Below, piece by piece: positions 48,662-58,595 of a stretch of DNA of 64,000 nucleotides. The stretch is taken from NCBI GenBank assembly GCA_035296625.1, contig DATHAO010000069.1:62001-126000 (forward strand), written 5' to 3'. The stretch is from DATCLS01 sp035296625 (lineage in GTDB: Bacteria > Actinomycetota > Acidimicrobiia > Acidimicrobiales > VFJN01). A program made the translations under genes and the position numbers. Every line of letters begins with the position of its first letter. The stretch's first letter is position 1. The notes beneath the pieces are model-generated. The model made no database searches, was not told where the DNA came from, and saw only the letters and a list, made by a program, of their open reading frames with translations.

Positions 48662-50389
48662 GTGGCCCGCCTCCGCGTCGCGCTGTGCCAGCTGAACACC
48701 CGCGTCGGTGACCTCGCCGGCAACGTCGAACGCACGGTCGACGCCCTGCGCCGGGCCGAGGCCGAGGATGCGGACCTGGCGGTGTTCCCCGAGCTGGCCC
48801 TCACCGGCTATCCACCCGAGGACCTGCTGCTGAAGCCCGGCTTCGTGGCCGACAGCCAGGCAGCGTTGGGCCGTGTGGCGTCGGCCACCGCGTCCGGCCG
48901 ATGCGCCGTGGTCGTCGGCTTCGTCGACGCCGGGCGCGACCTGTACAACGCGGCCGCGGTGTGCGCCGGCGGCGAGGTCCGGGCCATCTACCACAAGCGC
49001 GAGCTGCCCAACTACGCCGTGTTCGACGAGCAGCGCTACTTCGCCCGAGGCACCGAGCCACCCACGCTGGTCCTCGTGGCCGGCGTGCGGGTGGGCGTCT
49101 CGATCTGCGAGGACGCGTTCAACCCGACCGGGCCGATCGCCATGCAGGCCGCCGGGGGCGCCGAGCTCGTCGTCAACATCAACGCCTCGCCGTACTACGC
49201 GAACCGGCTCGCGGAGCGCGAACGCATGCTCGCCACCCGGGCATCCGACGCCTCCTGCGCCCTGGTGTACGTGAACCAGGTGGGAGGTCAGGACGAGCTC
49301 GTCTTCGACGGGGCGTCGATGGTGTTCGATACGAACGGCGACCTGGTGGCCCGCCTGCCGCAGTTCGAGGAGCGGGTGGACGTGTGCGACATCGAGGTGC
49401 AACCGGTGTTCCGCAAGCGGCTGCTCGACCCGCGGGGCCGCGCTACCGACGTGGCGCTGCCGGTGGTCGAGGTGTCGACCGCTCCCCGGGCCGCCACCAG
49501 CACCGCCACCCGACCTGGCACGGTGGCCGACCTGCTGGACCCGGTGCGCGAGGTGTACGAGGCGCTCGTCACCGGCACGCGCGACTACGTGCTGCGCAAC
49601 GGCTTCACCGACGTGGTGGTCGGCCTGTCGGGCGGCGTGGACTCGTCGCTCGTCGCCGCCATCGCCGTGGACGCCCTGGGCCCCGAGCGGGTGCACGGCG
49701 TGATGATGCCGTCGCGGTACTCGTCGGACCACTCGCTGTCCGACGCCGAGAAGCTGGCCGTCGAGCTCGGGATCGAACACCGGACGATCGACATCGAGGC
49801 CGCGCACTCGGCGTTGCTCGACCTCCTCGCCCCGAGCTTCGCCGGCCTCGAGCCCGACATCACCGAGGAGAACCTGCAGTCGCGCATCCGCGGCGTGATC
49901 CTCATGGCCCTGTCGAACAAGAACCGGGGCTGGATGGTGCTGACGACCGGCAACAAGAGCGAATCCGCGGTCGGCTACTCGACGCTCTACGGCGACACGG
50001 CCGGCGGCTTCGCTGTGATCAAGGACGTGCCCAAGCTGCTCGTCTACGAGCTGTGCCGCGACCGCAACGCCCGGACCGGGCGGGCGATCATCCCCGAGGA
50101 CGTGCTCACGAAGCCCCCGTCGGCCGAGCTCCGGCCGGACCAGACCGACGCCCAGTCACTGCCCCCCTACGAGGTGCTCGACCCGATCGTCGAGGCCTAC
50201 GTCGAGCACGACATGACCCGGGCACAGATGGTCGAGCGGGGCTTCGACGCGGAGCTGGTGGCGCGCATCACACGCCTGGTCGACGCGGCCGAGTACAAGC
50301 GCCGCCAGACGCCGCCGGGCGTGCGGGTCACCCCCAAGGCGTTCGGCAAGGACCGCCGGGTCCCCATCACGAACGCCTACCGGGGCTGA
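48662..50389 (+). CDS. nadE: Glutamine-dependent NAD+ synthetase
   Basis: A 575-residue enzyme. The first 270 residues are a nitrilase-type glutaminase (VALCQLNTRVGDLAGNVERT, FPELALTGYPPEDLLL, catalytic Cys149 in VSICEDAF). The rest is the ATP-dependent NAD synthetase with the P-loop-like SGGVDSS at 323-329 and TTGNKSESAVGYSTLYGD. It turns nicotinate adenine dinucleotide into NAD using glutamine as nitrogen donor. The GTG at 48662 fits the conserved start. It is divergent from glnE. Confidence 0.95.
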   Translation: MARLRVALCQLNTRVGDLAGNVERTVDALRRAEAEDADLAVFPELALTGYPPEDLLLKPGFVADSQAALGRVASATASGRCAVVVGFVDAGRDLYNAAAVCAGGEVRAIYHKRELPNYAVFDEQRYFARGTEPPTLVLVAGVRVGVSICEDAFNPTGPIAMQAAGGAELVVNINASPYYANRLAERERMLATRASDASCALVYVNQVGGQDELVFDGASMVFDTNGDLVARLPQFEERVDVCDIEVQPVFRKRLLDPRGRATDVALPVVEVSTAPRAATSTATRPGTVADLLDPVREVYEALVTGTRDYVLRNGFTDVVVGLSGGVDSSLVAAIAVDALGPERVHGVMMPSRYSSDHSLSDAEKLAVELGIEHRTIDIEAAHSALLDLLAPSFAGLEPDITEENLQSRIRGVILMALSNKNRGWMVLTTGNKSESAVGYSTLYGDTAGGFAVIKDVPKLLVYELCRDRNARTGRAIIPEDVLTKPPSAELRPDQTDAQSLPPYEVLDPIVEAYVEHDMTRAQMVERGFDAELVARITRLVDAAEYKRRQTPPGVRVTPKAFGKDRRVPITNAYRG

Positions 50390-50429
50390 GCGGCGGCCCC
50401 ACCCGGCGCCGTCCCATCGCGCCGCGCCC

Positions 50430-51407
50430 GTGTCCGAACCGTTCACGCCGCCGCCCCGGGCCGCCGGGACGGGGGCGCTGCCGGCAGCCGTGGGCCCGGC
50501 GGCCCCGTCCGTCGTGGTGCCGGCGGGACGCACGGCGCGCCGCCGGGCCGACGCCGCCCTGGTCGTCGCCGCGCTCTTCTTCGGGACGACGTTCATCGTG
50601 GTCAAGGACGCGGTCGAGAACGCCGACCCGATCGGGTTCCTCGCCGTGCGGTTCCTGCTGGGCGGCGCCGTGCTCGCCGTGCTGGCCCGCGGCCGCCCGG
50701 CCACGCCGCACGAGGTGCGTCACGGTGTGCTCGCCGGGGCGGCCCTGCTCGCCGGCTACGTGACCCAGACAGTCGGCCTCCAGTACACGACGCCTGCCAC
50801 CTCGGCGTTCGTGACCTACATGCTGGTCATGATCGTGCCTCTGATCACCTGGGCGGTGCACCGCCGGCGGCCCCACCCGCTCACCTTCGCCGGGGTGGCG
50901 CTGGCCGTGGCCGGCCTGGCGCTGCTCACCGGCGGTGCGGGATCGAGCGCCGGGATCGGGCGGGGCGAGGTGCTGACGCTCGGCTGCGCCCTGGCGTTCG
51001 CCGTCCACATCGTGCTGCTGGGCGAGACGGCGGACCGCCACGACGCGCTGCGCTTCACCTGCGTGCAGCTGTTGACCGTCGGTGCGGCATGCCTCGTCCC
51101 CGCGGTCGCCACCGGTGGGGTCGCCCTACCGGCCGGGGCGCTGGCCGCCGCCGCACTGACCGGCGTGTTGGCCACGGCCCTGGCCTTCGCCGCCATGGTC
51201 GCCGCCCAGCGGGTGGTGGCGCCGTCGCGGGCGGCGCTCGTGCTGCTGCTCGAACCCGTGTTCGCCGCCCTGCTCGGGTGGGCCACGGGCGATTCGCTCA
51301 CGGTCTCGATGGTGGCGGGCGGGGGGCTGATCCTGGCCGCCGTCGTCGTCGCCGAGATCGTGGCCCCGGCCCGCGAGGCCCGGGCGCGAGACTGCCCGGC
51401 GTGCTGA
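50430..51407 (+). CDS. EamA/DMT superfamily transporter
   Basis: A 325-residue membrane protein with two EamA repeats and about ten helices. DAALVVAALFFGTTFIVVKD and PIGFLAVRFLLGGAVLAVLA begin repeat 1; GEVLTLGCALAFAVHIVLLG begins repeat 2, which ends with SRAALVLLLEPVFAALLGWA. Residues 1-35 are a Pro/Ala-rich cytoplasmic tail. It probably exports amino acids, metabolites or drugs; the substrate cannot be told. It is followed closely by a hypothetical gene and may be cotranscribed. Confidence 0.9.
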   Translation: MSEPFTPPPRAAGTGALPAAVGPAAPSVVVPAGRTARRRADAALVVAALFFGTTFIVVKDAVENADPIGFLAVRFLLGGAVLAVLARGRPATPHEVRHGVLAGAALLAGYVTQTVGLQYTTPATSAFVTYMLVMIVPLITWAVHRRRPHPLTFAGVALAVAGLALLTGGAGSSAGIGRGEVLTLGCALAFAVHIVLLGETADRHDALRFTCVQLLTVGAACLVPAVATGGVALPAGALAAAALTGVLATALAFAAMVAAQRVVAPSRAALVLLLEPVFAALLGWATGDSLTVSMVAGGGLILAAVVVAEIVAPAREARARDCPAC

Positions 51408-51409
51408 CC

Positions 51410-52054
51410 ATGGACGAGAGCGCACGGCTGGTCGGCGGCTACGCCTGGGTCGAGCTGCGGCTGTTCGAGATCGTGGGCGGGTGGGTGCCGGACGTGCCGG
51501 AACCCGAGGTGAAGGTACGCCTCGCCGCGCAGGCCCGGCACCACGCCTGGCACGCCGAGCTGTGGTTGGGCCACCGTCCCGTGGTGGCGGGGCGCGACGT
51601 CGACGAGCTGGTGGCCGCGCCGAGCGCCGGGGCGGCCGCCGCCCTCGACGCCCTGGCGACGCGAGACGCGCCGGCTGCGTCGGCAGCGCCGGGCCGGTCC
51701 CGCGAAAGCGCCCCGGCCGCGCCGGACGCGTCCGGCCGGACCGGCGACGACGGCGACCCGGCCGGCGACCGCGGCGCGACGCTCGACCGCCTGGCTGGGC
51801 TGTCCCGGGTCGTGCTGCCCCGGCTGATCACCGCCTACGGGCGCCACGCGGAGGCGGGGTCGGCCATGGCGGACGGACCGGTCCTGCGGACGCTGCGCTT
51901 GGTCCTGACCGACGACGTGGCCGACTGGCGAGAGGGCGAGGCGTTGGTCCAGTCGCTCGTGCGCACCGCTGGTGATGCGGAGCGGGCCGCGGCGGTGGTC
52001 GCTCGCCTCGAGTCACTCCTCGGCGCCGACGGCCTCACCGCCCCGCTTCCCTGA
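51410..52054 (+). CDS. Hypothetical helical protein, possibly ferritin-like
   Basis: A 214-residue protein starting MDESARLVGGYAWVELRLFE and containing QARHHAWHAELWLGHRPVV, with His/Glu spacing reminiscent of a ferritin-like four-helix bundle, then an Ala/Asp/Arg-rich linker and more helices (RLVLTDDVADWREGEALVQS). The metal ligands are too few to assign it firmly. An in-frame GTG at 51401 would overlap the transporter gene; the ATG at 51410 begins 2 bp after its stop. Confidence 0.62.
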   Translation: MDESARLVGGYAWVELRLFEIVGGWVPDVPEPEVKVRLAAQARHHAWHAELWLGHRPVVAGRDVDELVAAPSAGAAAALDALATRDAPAASAAPGRSRESAPAAPDASGRTGDDGDPAGDRGATLDRLAGLSRVVLPRLITAYGRHAEAGSAMADGPVLRTLRLVLTDDVADWREGEALVQSLVRTAGDAERAAAVVARLESLLGADGLTAPLP

Positions 52055-52133
52055 CCCGCGCCCGCGGTGGCGACGACCGTCGCGGGGTCTGATTTTCCAC
52101 GGCTACGGCTCAGCGGTGCGGCGGGGGCCGCCC

Positions 52134-53090
52134 CTAACCCTCGGGCGCCACCGGGGCGGGAGCAGTCGTCGACGTGGTGGCGCCCTCGTCCGCGGTCGTG
52201 CCGTCGTCCGGGATCGCGCGAGCCTCGGGGTCGACCGTGGTGGGAGGCGTCGTGCTGTCGACGGGCTCGTCTCGGGCACCGTCGCCCGTCCTCGGGGCCT
52301 GGGTGGTCACCGGCGTCGGCTCGCCGGCGGGGTCGACGGTCGAGTCCGTCCCGGCCTGAGCCCAGGTGCGCGTGTCGCCGGCATCGAGCGTGCCCCGCGC
52401 TCCTCCCCAGCTGCCGTCCGCGTCGCCGTCCCGGTCGTCGTCGACACCCCGGTGGTCGTCGCGGCCCTGATCCAGAAGGAGTGAGGTGGCCGTCGACGTG
52501 CCGGTCGTGGCGCCGGTCGGAGGCGATGGCTCGCCGGCGGATGCAGGCGGCGTGGCCCGGTCCTCGGTGGGATCGGACGGCACGGCGGGGGCCGCGTCTG
52601 CTCCCGCCGGGCCGGTCGCCGCGTCGGAACCGGACACCCCCGGCAGCCGGACCGCGTCCTCGGGGACCCTCATCCGGAACCCCACAGCCGACCCGACCTG
52701 CGCAGCGGCCTCAGGACCGGAACGGTCGAGCGACGGCCGGGTCGCGGCCAGCACCAGGCCCACGAGGAGGACGGCGGCCGCGGCGACGCTCACCGCGGGG
52801 CGGACGAACGAGCCGCCCCGGGCGCTGGCGACGGACCGGCGGTACCCGTCGGCGACCCCGATCGGCGTGGCCGCGGCGACCGCTCCCGTGGGTCCGACCA
52901 CGCCCGCGCCCTGGCCTTCTGCGATGGCGGTCCGGAGCTCGTCGGACATCGGCGGCGCGGGTTCGACCTCGCGGCTGGCGTAGAGAACCGCGACGAGCTC
53001 GTCGAGGCCGTCCGGCCGGGCGCGCCCGAGCGGCCGGCGTCCCGCCAGCACGTCGTCGACCTCGTGCTCGTTGAGGCGTGAGCTGCGCAT
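52134..53090 (-). CDS. Membrane-spanning putative anti-sigma factor
   Basis: A 318-residue protein lying 90 bp after an ECF sigma gene on the same strand. The N-terminal 60 residues (RLNEHEVDDVLAGRRPLGRA, DGLDELVAVLYASREVEPAP) resemble the cytoplasmic sigma-binding part of RsdA-like anti-sigma factors. One membrane helix follows at about 99-117 (AVSVAAAAVLLVGLVLAATR), then 200 extracytoplasmic residues rich in Thr, Pro, Asp and Ser. There is no HxxxCxxC zinc motif. The ATG at 53090 was preferred to a GTG at 53162. Confidence 0.7.
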   Translation of the reverse strand: MRSSRLNEHEVDDVLAGRRPLGRARPDGLDELVAVLYASREVEPAPPMSDELRTAIAEGQGAGVVGPTGAVAAATPIGVADGYRRSVASARGGSFVRPAVSVAAAAVLLVGLVLAATRPSLDRSGPEAAAQVGSAVGFRMRVPEDAVRLPGVSGSDAATGPAGADAAPAVPSDPTEDRATPPASAGEPSPPTGATTGTSTATSLLLDQGRDDHRGVDDDRDGDADGSWGGARGTLDAGDTRTWAQAGTDSTVDPAGEPTPVTTQAPRTGDGARDEPVDSTTPPTTVDPEARAIPDDGTTADEGATTSTTAPAPVAPEG

Positions 53091-53180
53091 CCGTTCAGGC
53101 AAACGACCGTTCGTGCGCCGGGGTTGCGCGGTCGATCGGACCGGCACCCCGCAGCCGGTCACCGGCGAGGGCGTGCGAGC

Positions 53181-53825
53181 TCACGCCGTGGCGGGCTGGC
53201 GATCGATGTGGCGGCGCAGGGCGTTGAGCGCCCTGTGCTGGAGCGCCTTGATGGCGCCCTCGCGCTTACCGAGCATGCGCGCCACCTCCTCGACGGACAG
53301 ATCGGCGACGATGCGCAGCAGCACCACGTCGCGTTGGTCCCGCGAGAGCACGGCGAGCAGATCCCGCACGTTGTCGTGGGCGAGCCAGGCCAGGACGTCG
53401 TCCTCGACGTCGCCGGTGCCCACGTGTTCCTCGACACCGGCCTCGCCGTCGACGCGCGGCTGGCGGTTGGCCCGTCGGCGGTCGTCGATCATGCGGTGGT
53501 GGGCGATCGTGAACACCCACGACCGGAAGCCCTGCTCGTCGCCCTTGAAAGCACCGAGATTGCGGTGCACCTGCACGAAGACGTCGTTCGTCAGGCCGTC
53601 GGGGTCGCTCGCCCGGTGCCAGCGCAAGTAGGACGCCACCTGCCCGGCCATCGTGCGATAGAGCTGCTCGAACGCCCGGCAGGAGCCGGCCCGGGCGGCG
53701 TCGACGAGGCGACCGACAGGGAGTGACGTCGGGCGCCGCCCGACGTCGGGCGCGCGGAGGATCCCCGTTGCGATGGGCCGGTCGTCGGTGAGCTGCACGC
53801 GTGAGGCCTCCGGGGTCGTCACCAT
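53181..53825 (-). CDS. ECF-type RNA polymerase sigma factor
   Basis: A 214-residue sigma factor with region 2 (AFEQLYRTMAGQVASYLRWH, GLTNDVFVQVHRNLGAFKGD, FRSWVFTIAHHRMIDDRRR) and region 4 (VLSRDQRDVVLLRIVADLSV, RMLGKREGAIKALQHRALNA). The absence of regions 1 and 3 marks it as extracytoplasmic-function type. The ATG at 53825 skips 25 non-conserved residues of the longest reading. The downstream membrane protein is its likely anti-sigma factor. Confidence 0.92.
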   Translation of the reverse strand: MVTTPEASRVQLTDDRPIATGILRAPDVGRRPTSLPVGRLVDAARAGSCRAFEQLYRTMAGQVASYLRWHRASDPDGLTNDVFVQVHRNLGAFKGDEQGFRSWVFTIAHHRMIDDRRRANRQPRVDGEAGVEEHVGTGDVEDDVLAWLAHDNVRDLLAVLSRDQRDVVLLRIVADLSVEEVARMLGKREGAIKALQHRALNALRRHIDRQPATA

Positions 53826-54174
53826 TGATGAGCGCCGTTCGCCTTCATCTGAACCACCGGGCGAGTTGCATCCCTCCCCTGGACGAGGGACCTTAGTCAA
53901 CGCGAAACCCCCCGCACGGCACGCTACGGAGGCGACGGACGCCGAGCGCGTTCGTGCGGTGCCGGCGAGGGCGGAATTCCTGCGGAGGATCCCTGCTCGC
54001 GCCCGTCAGGGCGTGTACGTTGATGGGTCGTGGGATCGCCGGGCATCCGAGGATCTCACCCTTGGTGCGCGCGGCCGTGTCCACCCTTGACCGGCCGGGT
54101 ATCCTTGGCGACGCCCCGGGTCCTCCGGGAGCATCGAGTTCGTCGCACCGCCTCGTGCACCTTTTCCCGCCACG
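53826..54174. other. 349-bp divergent control region
   Basis: It separates the ECF sigma gene (minus) from the primary-type sigma gene (plus) and must hold both promoters. I see no gene or strong palindrome in it, and no motif I can assign with confidence. Confidence 0.45.
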
Positions 54175-55167
<993 letters not shown>

Positions 55168-55639
55168 ACGTCACCGACCGGGCCGGCGCTCCCCCGATTG
55201 CGGCGGCCCTCCGCGCCCGCACCCCCTCTCACACCCATCAAGCCCGTCCGGCGCAGCCCCCCGATCTCCCACCGCCCGCGACCGCCGGCCGCAGTGCCGC
55301 ACTCCCCCCGGCGGGCGGCCGGACGCTCGGGCTCACGCTGCGGGCCCCCGTACGAGCGGTCCTCGGCCAGGCGCGGAACGAGCGCCTCCTCACGCACGTG
55401 GGCACAGAACGAGCGGCCCGCACCCAGCGGGCGCAGAACGAACGGCCTTCACGCACGTGGGCGCGAACGAGGCGCCGGGCGGGTGGCGCTGAGGATGCCG
55501 GCCGCTGCCGGGGCGGGTTTCCCCGGCGGCCGTAGGCTTGCACCGCAGGCGACAGGACGCGTCCGTCGCCGGTCATACGTCGCGGTAGGCCGGCACCCCA
55601 GGCGACAGGCCCCCACCCGTTGGCGGTGGGACGAGCGGC
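55168..55639. other. 472-bp space between convergent sigma and ClC genes
   Basis: No gene is supported here. The left half is simple GC-rich sequence with degenerate direct repeats around GCACGTGGG and CAGAACGA (about 55395-55465). The right half is the second copy of the 68-bp hairpin repeat and its extension, listed separately. Confidence 0.6.
55477..55615. repeat. Dispersed hairpin repeat, copy 2, with extra modules
   Basis: Positions 55477-55544 match 44074-44141 at 64 of 68 bases, including the hairpin arms GCTGCCGGGG and CCCCGGCGGC. To its right, GTAGGC-n-GCACC-n-CAGGCGACAGG occurs twice (about 55532 and 55582), the second carrying the same GTAGGCCGGCACCCC as copy 1. The element again lies between two convergent genes. 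Confidence 0.8.
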
Positions 55640-57337
55640 TCAGCCGCCCCCCGTTCGCTCCAGGATCTCGTCCAACCGCAAGACCCCCTCGGTCGTCACC
55701 ACTCCCACGAACCGATCCTCCCCGTCGACGACCGGCAACACGTCGGTGTCGGCCCCTTCCATGGCCTGCACCGCGTCGCGCACCAGCCACGTCGTGCGCC
55801 CCCGCGGCACGGTCACCCGGGCGATCGTGCGGATCTCGGTCGTCGACCACGCCTCCCGGCGGATGGCCACCACCTCGTCCAGCACGGCGAGGCCGAGGTA
55901 GCGGTTTCCGTTCTCGACGACCGCCACCGCCCGCTGGCGGTAGCCGACGAGGTGGACCGTGAGGAACTCCTCGATGGTGGCGTCGGGGGGCACGGTGCGG
56001 ACGTCGGTCTCGAGCACCGCGCTGATCGGCAGCTCGAAGCGCCGCTCGAGGTGACCGAGGCGGCCGGCCCGCTGGTGGGCCGACACGGACTCGTCGCCGA
56101 CCACGAGTTGGGAGGCGGCCGTGGCCAGGGCGGCGGGCACGACGAAGCCGGGCACCGCCGTCGTCTCGGCCACGAGTACCACGGCGGCGAGCGGCGTGCG
56201 GTAGCCGGCGCCGAGGAACGCCGCCATGCCGACGACCAGCAGGAGGTCGGAGTCAGCCGTGCCCAGGGCTCCGCTCATCAGCCGCCCGACGAGCGCGCCG
56301 AGCACGGCCAGCGGAATGACCAGCCCACCGACGCCCCCGCCGGCCACGGTGGCCATCACGGCGCCGACCCGCACGACCAGCACGAGCAGCACGAGCGCCT
56401 GGGCGTGGCTGGGGTCGCCCGCCCAGGCGATCACGTTGTAGCCCGGCCCGAGCGACAGCGGGGCGTCAGCCGCAGCGTGGGTCACCACGGCGAGGACGGC
56501 GAGGACCACCGCCGCACCGGCCAGCCGCAACGCGACGGGGATCGGACCGACCACGTTGGCCCGCAGGTAGCGCAGGCCGATCGCGAAGAGCCGGGCGCCG
56601 GCGCCGCAGAGCAGGCCGACGGCGACCGAGGCGAGCAGGTCCGGCCAGTCGAACGAGGTGCCGCCCACCGGCAGCAGGGGCGTCGTGCCCTCGACGGCGG
56701 CGAACGCCATGTAGCTGGCGGCGGCCCCGACCATGGCCGGCAGCACGTTGCGGCGCGCCACGTCGGACCGGTACGGCACCTCGATGGCGAACAGGGCGCC
56801 CGTGGCCGGGGCCTTGAAGATGGCCGCGATGCCGGCGGCGGCGCCCGCCACCATCAACAGCTTGGCGTCCTCACGCGAGAAGAAGCGTGCGAACCGCCGC
56901 TGGAGCGACGAGCCGGCCGCGGCGCCCAGATAGAGCGCGGGCCCCTCGGCGCCCAGCGCCCCGCCGAAGCCGATCGTGGCGATGCCGGCCAGGATGCGCC
57001 CGAGGACCGGTCTGCCGGAGAGGCGCTCGTGGGCCTCCTCGTGGAAGTTGCGGATGTACTCGTCGGTCGTCGTCGGCGTCGCCCGATCGGCGAACCAGCG
57101 TAGGCACAGCCAGGCCACGAGCAGTCCGACCCCCGGCGCCAGCGCCTGCGCCCATAGCGGCCGGCGGCCCAGCGGCTCGAGCAGCGCGTCGAACGACACC
57201 TTCTGCAGCGCCACGACGGCGAGGCCGACGGCCACGCCGGTGGCGGTCGACAGCAATAGCGGCTGCAGGGGCCGACGGCCGATCGCCCGGCCCTCGGACT
57301 GCCGCTGCAGGGGCAGGAGGGGGCGCTGGGTAAACAT
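55640..57337 (-). CDS. ClC-family chloride channel/antiporter with CBS pair
   Basis: A 565-residue protein. The membrane part (about 15-420) contains the selectivity-filter segment GGALGAEGPALYLGAAAGSS (G-x-E-G-P) and IFKAPATGALFAIEVPYRSD, then VGMAAFLGAGYRTPLAAVVL. Two CBS domains follow (ISAVLETDVRTVPPDATIEE and TTWLVRDAVQAMEGADTDVL), which usually bind adenosine nucleotides and gate transport. The ATG at 57337 is preferred to an upstream start at 57373 because MFTQRPLLPL starts the conserved region. It probably moves chloride in exchange for protons. Confidence 0.92.
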   Translation of the reverse strand: MFTQRPLLPLQRQSEGRAIGRRPLQPLLLSTATGVAVGLAVVALQKVSFDALLEPLGRRPLWAQALAPGVGLLVAWLCLRWFADRATPTTTDEYIRNFHEEAHERLSGRPVLGRILAGIATIGFGGALGAEGPALYLGAAAGSSLQRRFARFFSREDAKLLMVAGAAAGIAAIFKAPATGALFAIEVPYRSDVARRNVLPAMVGAAASYMAFAAVEGTTPLLPVGGTSFDWPDLLASVAVGLLCGAGARLFAIGLRYLRANVVGPIPVALRLAGAAVVLAVLAVVTHAAADAPLSLGPGYNVIAWAGDPSHAQALVLLVLVVRVGAVMATVAGGGVGGLVIPLAVLGALVGRLMSGALGTADSDLLLVVGMAAFLGAGYRTPLAAVVLVAETTAVPGFVVPAALATAASQLVVGDESVSAHQRAGRLGHLERRFELPISAVLETDVRTVPPDATIEEFLTVHLVGYRQRAVAVVENGNRYLGLAVLDEVVAIRREAWSTTEIRTIARVTVPRGRTTWLVRDAVQAMEGADTDVLPVVDGEDRFVGVVTTEGVLRLDEILERTGGG

Positions 57338-57450
57338 GAGCGAGCACCTTAGAACCGGTGCGCACCCGCTCACATCCTGCGCTACCCGGGGCGCCTGAGC
57401 CCCCGGTTCGTCACGACAGCCGGTTGACGCCGACGCTAAGGTCTTGGCCC

Positions 57451-57525
57451 ATGAAGAAGGTCCTCCTCCTCGTCGTCGTCGCCGTCCTCGCTACCGTCGC
57501 TGCGAAGAAGGTACGAGCCGTCTGA
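57451..57525 (+). CDS. 24-residue hydrophobic small protein (tentative)
   Basis: MKKVLLLVVVAVLATVAAKK then VRAV is a single short membrane helix between lysines, like the beginning of many tiny actinobacterial membrane proteins. A weak AAGG site precedes the ATG. Its last 35 bases overlap the 3' end of the convergent HAD gene, which speaks against it. Treat as tentative. Confidence 0.35.
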   Translation: MKKVLLLVVVAVLATVAAKKVRAV

Positions 57526-58405
57526 CGGCGTCGGGTTTCGTTCTGACAGCCCTCGCTCCCCCCGACGCCCTGCCGCCAGGGCCCGTCGGAGGCGGCGAGG
57601 GCTGTTTCCTGTACCGCCACCAGCGCACGACCACCCCGGCGCCGAGCGCGAGGGCCACGGCCCCACCGCCCACCGCGGCGTGGCGCGGTGCCGGCATGGG
57701 CACCCGGGCGCGCAGCGGCACCCGGTGCGCGAAGTGGCGCACCTCCCAGCCGCGGCGGCGGGCCGTGCGCAGCAGCTCGCGGTCGGGGTTGACCACCACC
57801 GGGTGGCCGACGGCCTCGAGCATGGGCCGGTCGCTGGCCGAGTCGCTGTAGGCGTACGACGCGGCCAGGTCGATGCCGTCGCGCCGGGCCACGGCGTCGA
57901 TGGCGACGACCTTCTCCGGGCCGTAGCAGTACGTCTCGGTGCGCCCCGTGTAGCGGCCGCCGGCGTCGATCTCGGCCCGGGTGGCGATCGCCTCGTCGAC
58001 GCCGAGGAACCGCGCCAGCGGCGCCACGATCTCCTCGGGTGACGCCGAGACGATGAACACCTTGCGGCCTGCGGCCCGGTGCTGGCGGATCAGGTCGAGG
58101 GCCTCGTCGAACACGATCGGCTCGATCACGTCGACGAGCGCCTCCTCGACGATCTGGGAGACCTCGTCTCGCCCCCAGCCCCGTGTCAGGCGGAGCACCG
58201 AGTCGCGCAGCTTGTCGAGTCGGGCCGGCGACGCCCCGAACTGTGCGTAGATGAGCTGTCCCCATGCGGCGCGCAGTAGGAGGCGGCGGGACACGAGCCC
58301 CGCGCGGTGCAGCGGGCCGCTGAAGGCCACCATCGACGCCTTGGCGATGACCGTCTTGTCGAGATCGAAGAAGGCGGCCTCCACGTCCGGCGACCCTACC
58401 GGCAC
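57491..58405 (-). CDS. HAD-superfamily phosphatase (subclass IB)
   Basis: A 304-residue enzyme with the HAD motif I FFDLDKTVI (Asp14 and Asp16), motif II FIVSASPEEIVAPLARFLGV and motif III/IV YAYSDSASDRPML. The C-terminal 60 residues carry a membrane helix (AVALALGAGVVVRWW) and a basic tail. The subclass includes phosphoserine phosphatase-like enzymes. Its divergence from a CpaE gene is the same as Rv3661/Rv3660c in M. tuberculosis. Confidence 0.88.
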   Translation of the reverse strand: MPVGSPDVEAAFFDLDKTVIAKASMVAFSGPLHRAGLVSRRLLLRAAWGQLIYAQFGASPARLDKLRDSVLRLTRGWGRDEVSQIVEEALVDVIEPIVFDEALDLIRQHRAAGRKVFIVSASPEEIVAPLARFLGVDEAIATRAEIDAGGRYTGRTETYCYGPEKVVAIDAVARRDGIDLAASYAYSDSASDRPMLEAVGHPVVVNPDRELLRTARRRGWEVRHFAHRVPLRARVPMPAPRHAAVGGGAVALALGAGVVVRWWRYRKQPSPPPTGPGGRASGGARAVRTKPDAVRRLVPSSQRR

Positions 58406-58595
58406 CCGTCATGGCGGCCGTGCCGGCCCGGGCTCTGCCACCGACATGTCCGCCGTTCGACACCCCTTGATCACCCTTCTTCCCCCTGGGTAACGTTGCG
58501 CCTCTCGCCGACGCCACCGGATGTGCCCGGGGCGTCGCCTCCCCTCGCCGGAACCCGGCCTCTGGTCCCTGGTCCCGTGCCCTGGAGGTGGCGAC

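Noticed and set aside
46264..48711. Open frame of 815 codons opposite glnE
   Set aside because: It mirrors glnE codon structure and has no recognisable protein features or ribosome site.
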